Source: Oenanthe sinensis (lineage: Eukaryota > Streptophyta > Magnoliopsida > Apiales > Apiaceae). Taken from it: a stretch of DNA of 64,000 nucleotides. Below, piece after piece: positions 24,701 to 34,916 of the stretch (the stretch's first letter is position 1; each line of letters opens with the position of its first letter). Below the pieces are notes generated by a model. The model saw only the letters and a list, made by a program, of their open reading frames with translations. It searched no databases and was not told the origin of the DNA. A program made the translations under genes and the position numbers. The stretch covers positions 12,550,001 to 12,614,000 of the forward strand of contig JAPMAC010000231.1 of assembly GCA_028671895.1 (NCBI GenBank), given 5' to 3'.

Positions 24701-27700
24701 TTCTGTATCAATACCAAGTCTTCATGTGGATTGATTCCTTGTGCTAAGTGTATCTGCCTCTGGTTCAATTGCGTTAGTTCCTTGATTCGAACCCTACTCA
24801 ATCTTGATTAGTTAGTGCATCTTCAGTCTTCATTGAATTCACTCAGAAAAACCAATGAAATACTCTTATACATGCACGACCAATCACTACTCTACTACCC
24901 AGATTCATCAAGAACTTACTCTAGGAAATGTTGTTACATAAAACCCTTTGTCATGACAGATGTGTCCTTATTGTTTCCTTAGATATTCAGTGGATAGAGT
25001 AGACTTCTTCAAATATGATTGAGATCATCTTGCATTATCTTTAAATTGACAATTTCCTTTCTAATATGCAATCACTCAATCTAGATCACTCAGTGTTCCT
25101 AAGAATCTCAACTCTTACTCAATGAGCACTGCTAGCCTTTGAACATCAAACACGACTAGTTGATCCAACTTACTGATGTTCCCCCTGTGATGCTGCTTGC
25201 AGCTTTTCTTCATCCGGTGTCATATGATCTTGAGCCCTAAACAAGATGTCAACCTTTAGAAATTCATAGCTAAAATCAATCGAATTTTAGGGAGCTTGAT
25301 GATGATGTTCACTGCATCTAGATCATCTTAAATCAATCACAAACTCTGTGCAAGCTCTAAACTCCAAATAAGATAGCCTTCCATCACACCATGTGACTTC
25401 AGGCATGATTAATCTTACTTGATGTCTTCTCTTTACATTTGCTGATTAGACTTGCTGTGTCAACTGATTCAGCCGTAGTGAATAGGAAACCTTAACTCTA
25501 TCCATTATCCTTGTAATTCCACTCAAGGTCTGGATTTCCCTATCAACTCCTCCATTTAGTCATGAAGTCCGGAAACTGAACTTTACTATAGAATACTCCT
25601 TTCAGTGCAGACATAACATAGAACTTCGTTCATTAACAAATTCCATTACCTGCCCTCAAAGTATTCTTACAGCAATCTGCCTAATCCTTTGAATGTGATT
25701 AATCACTGAGATGCTTCATCTATCGAAAGCACAAACAAACACCAAAACTAAACAGTGTAACCTTTGACTTGAATTCCCTTCAACTGACATACTTCACTAA
25801 TGTCCTTCTTAAAAGAATTTCATTAGAAGTAGTCCTTTCTCACCAACTTCATCTTTACCGTCGAATCCGTTATCTTCATAAACCAAGTATTAGATGATAA
25901 ACCAAGTGTGAGAGCATCACTTGTTGTTGCAGCTAACTCCATTATGATAAACTTCAACGAATAGTTGACTTCATCATAAGCATTACATTTCGTGTCAGCA
26001 ATAACCTCACTTCCAGTAGAGTGAGCTTCTATTTCTCTTGACCCCGATCAATACTGTTCATCCTCGAACTGATATCAGGAAACCCTTCGCAAAGAATTCC
26101 CTAGGTCTTCCTTAATATTGTGCTTCAGATCATTCAAGAAAAATAGGTAACCTTGCTTAACCATTTGAATACCAAAGCAAAAGTAGTTACATGCCTCGAA
26201 CATGAAAATGTCAGAGATATATAACTTGTACATGTTGAAAGATACTCTGCATTCACAAATGATTAACACACGTAGTCCTCAATTTGATTGAGTCCAAGGG
26301 TTAGAGATATTTCTAAACATAGTTAACAACAAAGCATTCAAGTTCAACATGCACATTCTTATTTGACTGATCACTCCTCATCTATATCAGCCTCAACAAG
26401 TAGTCTTGGCTATGAACTCAGTGATCCCAACCTAACTTAAGGTGGACTAGCAGTCTATAAGAATCATGTCGTACATATATGTAGTCATAGAAGAATCAAT
26501 CACTCAGATTACTAATTCTTCTAAATCACCTTTGTTGTTCACTTTAACATTATATTATCTCTAATTACCTGAGTCAATTTAAATTGAATAATTTAATTCA
26601 TGGTTTATTATACTGACCCCTAGGCAATTCCCAAATTAGAAACAAACTCATCTTAACAAGCACATGATCAGATATAGCATTTAATACAACCGAGTATAAA
26701 TAGATTATAGACAATGTAAACATCAAGGCACTTAGCATGCAGCAAATACTCTTTCCGGTAAATGAACCCCTACAAATACCTAAGACTCTACATGCTAACA
26801 TGATCAATTATCGTAAAACAAACATTAAATCACACAAGATCTAATCATGAAGTCAAATACTGATAAACAAGCAACACTAACAAACTAGCATAGGTTATCT
26901 AATTTATATAGAAATCAAGGTGAGACATGCATTACATCAAACTTATAATATAATGCAGTTCAGCACTTAATACTCTATAATTGAATCAAACAAGTATAAA
27001 ATAGTTAGAAAGTATACCTGAGCGATGCTTAGCATACCATCTCGAGTGATAATCAATTGATCCAAATCAATTTCCATTCTACTGACACTCATGGAAGTAT
27101 CCTTGCATTTGACCTCAATAACAAATGATGTTCCTGCTTCAACCCAAACTGATACCTGATTGTTCTACTTAAAGACCCCGACATAGAATGTCTCATGTTC
27201 TGCTTGAAAAGATAACTCTTCTTTGTATGTGTAGCAATAACCCCTTGATTATCATATGTCAGTGATAATAAAACCTTGTGTATTTCTGCCACTGATGTCC
27301 TTTAACCAAATCTTCAATTGTTGTTTTGGTTCTTTGACCGATAAATTGAATTCTTTTTCAAAATCCCAAATTCTTCAGATATTGATTCGAAAACCACTGA
27401 TCGAAGACTCTTCCCTAAATGAACTAATCCCCTTTCAATAACCAAATGATCCACTGAGTAGACCAATGTAGAAATACATCTCCAATGGTAAGATCAGGTC
27501 TCAACTCTATTAGAATGTTCTTCAGTCAGTTCGTTTGTCCTCAACGAACGAAGAATCAACTCATGTTGTTTCGTTTAATAAAACATTTTATTCAAACAAA
27601 AGTATTTAATTTTTTTAGGAATTTAAATAATCAAAATAAATTGAAAATTGCATTTTTTGATAAATAATAATAAATTTCTCAATTTCAAATTATAAATAAA

Positions 27701-27758
27701 ATAATTCAAAAAAAAGTTTTGATATAGAGATAACAAATTTTTTAAGGTATATTAAATA

Positions 27759-28345
27759 ATCCTGAAAAAGAAATTATTTCAAATAAAAATTAATTTCCAA
27801 AGAATTTTATAGAATTTATAATTCAAAGCAGTTTCAATTATAATTAAAATAAAACAGATTGAAAATATAAGTTTGATATAAAAATAATAAATTTTCAAGT
27901 CATCTAAGATATTCTTGAAAATAAATTATTTCAACTAAAATGATTTTCCAAAAAGTTTTATGAGATTTATAATTAAAACTTCTAAGCTTAAATTATAATT
28001 AAAATAAAACAACTCGAAAACATAATTTTGAAATAGAAATACTAAATTTTCAAAACATTTAAAATGTTCATGAAAATAAATTATTTCAATCCAAAAATAT
28101 TTTCCAAAGAGTTTTATAAAATTTGTAATTAAAGTTTTATAAAAAATAAATTATTAAACCTCAAAAATAATTCTCAAAATACTTTTAAGAATATTAAATT
28201 CAAAAAAAATTAAATTGGATTTTAAGATTAATTTTAGTTTTTAAATTAATAAAATTCTTAACTAAAAATATTAAAAATATAAAATATTTGACTCTAAAAT
28301 TTTAAAAAAAATAAAATATTTTCCAAATGTAAAATAAACTTGAAA
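27759..28345. repeat. imperfect AT-rich tandem repeats, about 155 bp
   Basis: A block TGAAAATAAATTATTTCAA recurs at about 27763, 27914 and 28070, with a weaker copy near 28333. Each is followed by a CCAAA-GTTTTAT stretch and an ATTATAATTAAAATAAAACA stretch. Spacing of the first three copies is about 153 and 157 bp. It lies next to the 50-bp array in the LARD leader. Confidence 0.6.
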
Positions 28346-28537
28346 AATAAATTATTTAAATTTAAAAATTATTTCCAAAATATTTTATATAATTAAATTC
28401 AAATTTAATTATTAAATTAATTATTAAACTAAAAACATTTTAAGAAAAGAAATAAAAAAAATTCAAAACCAATAAACCCAGCTTGTGTGTAATATCAGCC
28501 ACCCAGATGATGACATGTGTCATGTTGTAACTGCTCT

Positions 28538-29490
28538 TTATGTACAACTTCTACATAGGAATTTCTACTTAGGTTCTATCTCGAACTTTAAGTAGAACTT
28601 CTACATAAGAATTTCTACTTAGGTTCTATCTTGAACATTAAGTAGAACTTCTACATAGGAATTTCTACCTAGGTTCTATCTCGAACATTAAGTAAAACTT
28701 CTACATAGGAATTTCTACCTAGGTTCTATCTCGAACATTAAGTAGAACTTCTACATATGAATTTCTACTTAGGTTCTATCTCGAACATTAAGTAGAACTT
28801 CTACATGTGAATTTCTACTTAGGTTCTATCTCGAACATTAAGTAGAACTTCTACATGAGAATTTCTACTTAGGTTCTATCTCGAACATTAAGTAGAACTT
28901 CTACATGGGAATTTCTACTTAGGTTCTATCTTCTATCTCGAACATTAAGTAGAACTTCTACATGAGAATTTCTACTTAGGTTCTATCTCGAACATTAAGT
29001 AGAACTTCTACATGAGAATTTCTACTTAGGTTCTATTTTCTCGAACATTAAGTAGAACTTCTACATAGAAATTTCTACTTAGGTTCAATTTTCTCGAACA
29101 TTAAGTAGAACTTCTACATGGGAATTTCTACTTAGGTTCTATCTTCTATCTCGAACATTAAGTAGAACTTCTACATGAGAATTTCTACTTAGGTTCTATC
29201 TCGAACATTAAGTAGAACTTCTACATGGGAATTTCTACTCAGGTTCTATTTTCTAGAACATTAAGTAGAACTTCTACATGGGAATTTCTACTTAGGTTCT
29301 ATTTTCTCGAACATTAAGTAGAACTTCTACATAGGAATTTCTACTTAGGTTCTATGTCGAACATTAAGTAGAAATTCTACATAGGAATTTCTACTTAGGT
29401 TCTATCTCGAACATTAAGTAGAACTTCTACATAGGAATTTCTACTTAGGTTCTATCTCGAACATTAAGTAGAACTACTACATAGGAACCT
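28538..29490 (-). repeat. 50-bp tandem array, about 18-19 copies, self-complementary units
   Basis: The consensus unit, in pieces, is AAGTAGAACTTCTACATAGG, AATTTCTACTTAGGTTCTAT, CTCGAACATT. I count 18 recognisable copies plus one degenerate copy at the right end. A few units carry a 7-bp TTCTATC or TTTTCTC expansion. Each unit contains the palindrome GTAGAACTTCTAC and the pair AAGTAGAA...TTCTACTT, so each RNA unit could fold into a hairpin. In the sense (minus) direction the array lies about 270 bases downstream of the primer-binding site, in the leader where packaging or dimer-linkage signals usually sit. Confidence 0.9.
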
Positions 29491-29757
29491 TCCTTGTGTA
29501 CTTAGAAAATATTTCCACCTCCAGAATTTCTACTTGGCTCTAAGTAGAAACTTATCTAGAATTTCTAGATAGGAATTTCTACATAGGTTCTCTAGTAAGT
29601 ACTTAGTGAAATTCTGGGCTTCAACAATTAACGAAACACCTACTGCTTCCATTCTGGATGACCAGTGAACCAAAATAAATAATAATTTTTTATTTTCGTA
29701 CCCTCTTTAATCTCAAAAATAAAATTAGATCCAATCGATTTGTATGTCAATCGAGTA

Positions 29758-29769
29758 GCTTTGATACCA
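29758..29769 (-). promoter_or_regulatory. tRNA-iMet primer-binding site of the LARD
   Basis: On the minus strand TGGTATCAAAGC lies two bases downstream of the 5' LTR. It differs from the canonical TGGTATCAGAGC by one base and is identical to the site in element B (62171-62182), again linking the two families. Confidence 0.85.
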
Positions 29770-29771
29770 AT

Positions 29772-31290
29772 TATTGGGTCCGGGAGATCGTAGAGTGGGG
29801 GGGGGGGGTGAATACGATTCCTAAATTAAAATTATGACTTTTAATTATTTTTGGGACGATTAAAAATTTACTTTGGTTCAAACCCGGTTACTGTTCATTG
29901 TCTTCTTCTAGCTCAAAAATTCCATTAAAAACAACCAAGGCCAAGAACAGAAAAACATCCAAAACACACAACACAACAAGATTCAAGAATATGTCTTTAT
30001 ATTCATTGAAGTGGGGTAAATGCTACAAACAAGTTCAAGAACATAAGTTCAAGAACATAAGTTCAAGAACACAACAAAGAAATGATTCTTGGATCCTCTA
30101 AACATATATAAGTTATAGATCTAGGAGACAAAAATCAACCTTATCTTCTAAATAAGATTTAGCAAGTGTTTACAATAGAAAGATAGAGGAGTGGTGTAGA
30201 TAAAGAAAATCATGGCCCCAAAATATTCAAGATCTAGTTTGGCCATGGGGGAGAGAAAAATAATTTTTTTTTCTTTCTCCCCCCTTTTCAATTCTTCATA
30301 CGGATGCACACACACACCCACACTTAAGATGGAGACTTGTGTTTCTTTTTTCTTTTTATTATTGAAAAAGGTGTTGCTTTTTGCTATTTCCTTTTACTTT
30401 TTATTTTTCCACCTTTTACTCTTGTCCACTCAAATCTTATCTTCAAAGTCATGTGCCAAGCATGCCTTTGGAAATATTTAATGTAAAAGTAATATTTAAA
30501 TAAATATATATAATATAAATAAAGAATGTCTTTATTTATAAAATATAAATAAATAAATAAATATTTATTTAATTAAATTAAATATTTCCATTCTACTCTT
30601 TAATTTGTGTAGACTTCCTTATCCAAATACTTGGACCCTTATATTTGACTCCACCACGTCCAAGTATTTGGCCTTCTAATCAGTGAAGCTTTAGTAAGAT
30701 CCAATCAGGTTGTGCCGTCTGTCCCTTATCCATTAGGCTGGCATTTCTCTAACACTGATTTACCACCTTTGTTGATCCTTCACATGACTCAAGAAAACCA
30801 ACAACTTTAGAATGATTAAAACCATATTAACCGACGAGAGCTTGCCTCCAATGTACTGACACTTTATGCAACGGTCTGGTTCATAAGTGACTAGTCTTGA
30901 TATGGGCTCTTGATTCTGAACATGATTCCACATTCTTCTTTGCAAACCTTACTTGTAGCTTCAATTGTAATGCACTAAAATCTTCATAGACTAAGACAAT
31001 CTTCTGTAGCTTCCACATCCTTGAATAGATGTCAATATCTTTTATTCTCCAATGAGGCCTGAACATTTAATAAACTTCTTCCATTGAGCTTCAAGTCTGT
31101 AGATGATCCTTTGATACTTTGCATGTAGATGTTAATAATTGATCCAAGATTTCTGTGCACCTGCATATTATTACATGTCCTGTTCTATTGTTGAGTTATC
31201 ATCAACCATTACATAGAGATTACATTTAGCATTTCTAGTACACATGAAAGTGCAGTGAGTTACTTCCCTTCACTCCTATCTCCCCTTTCA
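29772..31290 (-). repeat. 5' LTR of the LARD (1519 bp)
   Basis: It aligns with 18232-19713 with scattered substitutions and small indels, including a longer G-run near 29799. The terminal TG of the plus-strand reading has become TA at 29772-29773. The inverted repeat CCAAATACTTGG / CCAAGTATTTGG is kept at 30623-30634 and 30660-30671. The outer end is CCCCTTTCA at 31290, followed by the TCCAG duplication. Confidence 0.9.
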
Positions 31291-31832
31291 TCCAGTCTAG
31301 ATTTGTTCCACGTGAGAATTCCATCTTCATCAAGTTTATTCCTGAATACCCATTTGGTGCCTATTATAGATTTATTCTTATGTATGGGTACCAGCTTCTA
31401 AACTTTCTTCCTTTCAAATTGATTGAGGTCTTCTTGCATTGCAATAATCCAATCAGGATCATCTAGTGTTTCATCAACTTTTTTTGGTTCCATTTCTAAT
31501 AGAAATCCTGATAAATGACATTCATTCCACGTAAAACTTCTAGTTTGAACTCGTATATCTAGATCACCTAGAATTAGTTCATGGGTGATCTCTGTTCCAC
31601 ACCCTGTGTCTTGGAAGATTTTCTCTAGATGATTCAACTTGATTTTCATTATGCTGGGTTCTACTAGTTGATCCTGCACTTGATCCCCCTGAGTTGTTAC
31701 TGGGTTGAGAATAAGATCCTCTGTTAGTACTAGTGGTGTCTGTAAATCTTTCACTATTTCCACTACTTGGGTCAGAATCACCATTATCATTATTTTCATT
31801 AGGTGCTTGATGTTCTTCAGCAACTTCAGGTT
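31291..31832 (-). pseudogene. pol: element C: integrase-RT linker and start of RT region (fragment)
   Basis: The minus strand reads the linker of a family-B polyprotein: ENNDNGDSDPSSGNSERFTD in one frame (B has NNNNDDSDPSSGNSGRFTE), then HELILGDLDIRVQTR, DDPDWIIAMQEDLNQFERKKV and a KWVFRNKLDEDG-like stretch toward 31300. A frameshift near 31610 separates the two parts. It is flanked by the LARD (31290) and element A (31833). Non-functional. Confidence 0.85.
31828..31832. repeat. target-site duplication AGGTT (left of element A)
   Basis: Identical to 44463-44467. It joins the two C fragments (31291-31832 and 44463-46297) as formerly contiguous DNA. Confidence 0.93.
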
Positions 31833-32577
31833 TGTTAGGGATATATTCATTTGATGATGTACAAAATACTAGAACAGGGTCTAGATTAGTTTATTTGTAA
31901 TAAGTCTTTCTAGTCTCTAAAATGTATAATCAGAGTCTAGATAGTCAATATTCATGTTATTTGTACTTGGAAGAATTTCTGTAGAAGATGAAACCAGAGT
32001 CTGGAAGGTGATCAGAGTCTATAGACTATCAGAGTCTGTGATCTATCAGAGTCTACATGTGATCAGAGTGTGAAGATCATCAGAGTCTGAAGATTTCAGA
32101 GTCTATACAGTTGAGGATAAATTTTGAAGAAGATCACAGGAATGGAAAGTCTTCGAAGATCAAGATAAATATATTGCAGATATGCTATGGGAAAGAAAGA
32201 GAATTCTAGAAGGAAACTGTCAACTAATAATTAGGAATTCTATTCCTATTGTAATTTATCTTTCTGTTATTAGTTGATAGGCAGCTCTCTATATAAACAC
32301 TATGTAACCTAATTGTAAATGTGTGAAAGTCGAAGTATAATTATCTGAGTGAAATTTTGTTAGAGCATAGAGATAGAGAGAGTTGCTGTGATAAACACAG
32401 AGAAGCTGCTAGGGTTTGTGTACACCCTAGGAGAGTTTTGTATTCACAAATCAATAATACAAGACAGTACTTATTCATATTTTTGTGTTTGAGTTTGTTC
32501 TTAATTTGATTTTAAATCGGGCAGAAAAGACATACAAGTATTCAACCCCCCCTTCTACTTGTACGACTGGGAAAACA
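31833..32577 (+). repeat. 5' LTR of element A
   Basis: It starts TGTTAGGGATATATTC and ends ACTGGGAAAACA. U3 has a cluster of CAGAGTCT motifs (31931-32106, seven exact). A TATA box lies at 32290-32298. The U5 end carries the CAACCCCCCCTTCTAC signature (32543 onward). Promoter and polyadenylation functions of the element reside here. Confidence 0.93.
32290..32298 (+). promoter_or_regulatory. TATA box of the element A LTR promoter
   Basis: TATATAAAC is preceded by GGCAGCTCTC and is identical in the 3' LTR (44177-44185) and nearly so in A' (about 9212). Transcription of the genomic RNA would start some 30 bases downstream. The start is inferred, not seen. Confidence 0.75.
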
Positions 32578-32579
32578 AT

Positions 32580-32591
32580 TGGTATCAGAGC
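32580..32591 (+). promoter_or_regulatory. tRNA-iMet primer-binding site of element A
   Basis: TGGTATCAGAGC lies two bases after the LTR. It is a perfect complement to the 3' end of plant initiator methionine tRNA, the standard primer for copia reverse transcription. Confidence 0.92.
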
Positions 32592-32614
32592 CTAACGTTT
32601 AAAATCGATCAAAG

Positions 32615-34905
32615 ATGTCTGGAAACAAAGATGGCAATTCTAAGATTCCTATGCTTAAGAGAAACGAGTTCACCCACTGGAAGGTTAAGATGCTGCACCA
32701 TCTGGAAGCAACAGACCCTGACTATCTTGACAGGATTAATGAAGGACCCTTTGTGCCCTTAAAAATTGTGCCTCAAATCAATGAGGAAGGCAAAATAACT
32801 GAAGAACACCTCGTTGAGAAACCAAAGGCTGAATGGACAAAAGAGGACAAAGAAAGGAGGCAAAAGTAAAGAACATTCTCTTTAATAGTTTAGATTTTGT
32901 TCTAACTAACTGTGTCATATCATGCAAGACTGCTAAGGGGATGTGGACAAAACTTGAGGTGCACTGTCAAGGGACTAAAGATGTCAAGAAGAATGCTAGG
33001 TCTTTGCTTATTCAAGACTATGAGTACTTTGAAGCAAAATCTGGAGAATCTATCACTGAGATGTATGATAGGTTTACAAAACTCTTGAATGGGATGGCTA
33101 TGCTTGGTAAGGTTTATGATTCTGAAGATACGAACACCAAGTTTCTGAGAGCACTTCCTGAAGAGTGGGACAATAAGACTACAGCCATAAGAGAAGCTAG
33201 AGATTTGGATGAACTAACTCTAGAAGAATTGTATGGCAGACTCAAGACATATGATTTGGAGATGCAACAGAGAAAGAATAAGAAGTCTGTAAAGACAAAA
33301 TCCGTGGCACTCTTGATGGAGTCTGAGAAAGAACAACAGGAACCATCCACAGAAGCAAGAATCAAGGATTCAAAAAAGAAGGGTAAAGCTGCTGTGGAGT
33401 CAGAGTCTACTGACACAGACTCTGATTCTGATGAAGAGTTTGATCTAAATCAAATGATGGCTATGTTTGCTAAAAATTTCAAAAGAATGAAATTCAACAA
33501 AAGAACTGGCAAATTTAGCAAAAGGCCATCATTCAAGAAGGAAGATGAAAAGGTTGAGAAGAGCAAGAGTACAATTATCAAACTTGACAAAGCAAAGGTC
33601 AAATGTTTCAACTGTGGAATATTGGGGCACTTTGCCAGTGAATGCAGAAAGTCAAAAAGTCAAGGAAAAGGAAAAGCACTTTTATCAACAGGAAAGGACT
33701 GGGCAGACTCAAGCTCAGAGGATGAAATTGATTATGAAAATCTAGCACTGATGGCATCCTTCTCAAGAAAATCACAGTCTCCCAAAGAACCCTCATCTCC
33801 TAAAACTCAGGTATCAATCTTTACTCCTGAATCCTTAATTAATTTAGACTCTGATGGCATAGGGATTGTGAAAAGTGAGGTTAATAAAATAATGACAACA
33901 TGTAGGTCTCTCACTAGTGAAAGTGAAAGGTTGAGAGAAGAAAATTTAACTTTAACTAAAAGGAATTGTCATGTAGAATCTGAGTTATTATTAATGGAAC
34001 AATACAAAAAGGATTCTGAGAAATATAGTCATAACTACACTGAAATTTTGAAAGCCTATGACTATGTTAGGAAAGAACTAGAAGAAGAAAGGCTTAAGTT
34101 TAAAGTTTGGACAGACTCTGGAAGAAAAGTTCAAGAAATTCTCAATAATCAAAACGTGTGTCAAACTGCTGGTCTAGGCTATGACAAGAGTCAAGACAAA
34201 AGACCTATTGTTGAGAATGATAACAATGAAGAAGCTAGCAAAATTAATAAGACTAAAGACAAAAGTACATTTGTTCCTGTTAAGTTTGTGATCCCTAAAG
34301 AAAAAACTGAAGCCACAAACTCATCTGTCAATAGTCCCCCTGTTGTTGACAAAAAGACAGATGAAACAGGGGCAAATAACTCTAAGAAAATTATAAACAT
34401 AGGGTACTTGTCTAAGTCTAAGTTGAAAGAAAGGCTAGAGAACTTATCAGAGTCCACCAACACTAGGAGAAATATGAATGGTAAGGAAGGCATCAATAAG
34501 GCTAATAATTATCAAAAAGATCCTAATGCTCCTAGAAAGAAGTGTTATAGATGTGGCAACCAAAACCATTTAGCTATAGATTGTAAAACAAAAATTGAGA
34601 AGAAATCAGGGTCTAATCCTTCTCAGACTCTGAAAAGTCACTACATACCACAGAAACCTTGTTATCACTGTGGTAGCATATTTCATTCTATATATATGTG
34701 TAGGGACTATCATGATTTGTATTACAATTTTTATGAGATAAAATCTTCTATTGATAAGAGTTGGTATGACACTGTTAAGACTCCACCACAGTCTAGAGCA
34801 ACAAAAGAGACAGGTAAGCAAAAGGTGAAAATTATTAAGCCTGTTTCTCCTAAAATTAGTAGAAAAGGATCCAAAACTATTTGGGTCCTCAAAACATCTA
34901 ACTAG
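32615..34905 (+). pseudogene. gag: gag of element A (capsid/nucleocapsid), one frameshift
   Basis: Structural protein of the virus-like particle. ATG at 32615 (MSGNKDGNSKIPMLKRNE) opens the capsid region. A small deletion around 32845-32865, compared with A', shifts the frame, and the rest runs open to TAG at 34903-34905 (690 codons). Three CX2CX4HX4C zinc knuckles are visible: CFNCGILGHFASEC (about 33604), CYRCGNQNHLAIDC (about 34543) and CYHCGSIFHSIYMC (about 34660). A coiled-coil segment lies between the first two (about 33880-34120). Pol follows 12 bases later in the -1 frame. The C-terminus ILKTSN and its stop position are shared with A'. Confidence 0.9.
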
Positions 34906-34916
34906 TTGCTTTATGT

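Larger units (their letters stand above)
19728..28537 (-). other. LARD internal region, non-coding
   Basis: About 8.8 kb without recognisable retroviral domains; the longest open frames are about 100 codons and match nothing. Near the 3' end (about 19803-19850) an ATAACTCAACTAACATACAA block matches the 3' untranslated region of element B (51977 onward). The region also contains repeated CTCCCCCTTAG tracts, two small tandem duplications, a duplicated GGTCCCGGGTG motif (24214 and 24254) and a very AT-rich end (27590-28480). I see nothing else in it. Confidence 0.75.
18232..31290 (-). mobile_element. LARD-type non-autonomous LTR retrotransposon, 13,059 bp, TSD TCCAG
   Basis: Two direct LTRs (18232-19713 and 29772-31290) enclose about 10 kb with no gag, pol or other credible gene. 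The 5-bp flanks are identical: TCCAG at 18227-18231 and at 31291-31295. The polypurine tract next to the left LTR and the tRNA-iMet primer-binding site next to the right LTR both place the element on the minus strand. It sits in the INT-RT part of element C. Large retrotransposon derivatives of this kind depend on proteins supplied by related autonomous elements. Shared LTR and 3'-end blocks point to family B as the helper. Confidence 0.9.

Noticed and set aside
19992..27667. Short open frames (60-105 codons) inside the LARD as genes
   Set aside because: Composition is like the surrounding non-coding DNA, they occur on both strands, and no conserved motif or relative is recognisable.
28538..29490. 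CRISPR-like repeat array
   Set aside because: Units are contiguous 50-mers without unique spacers, inside a plant LTR retrotransposon. It is a tandem repeat.
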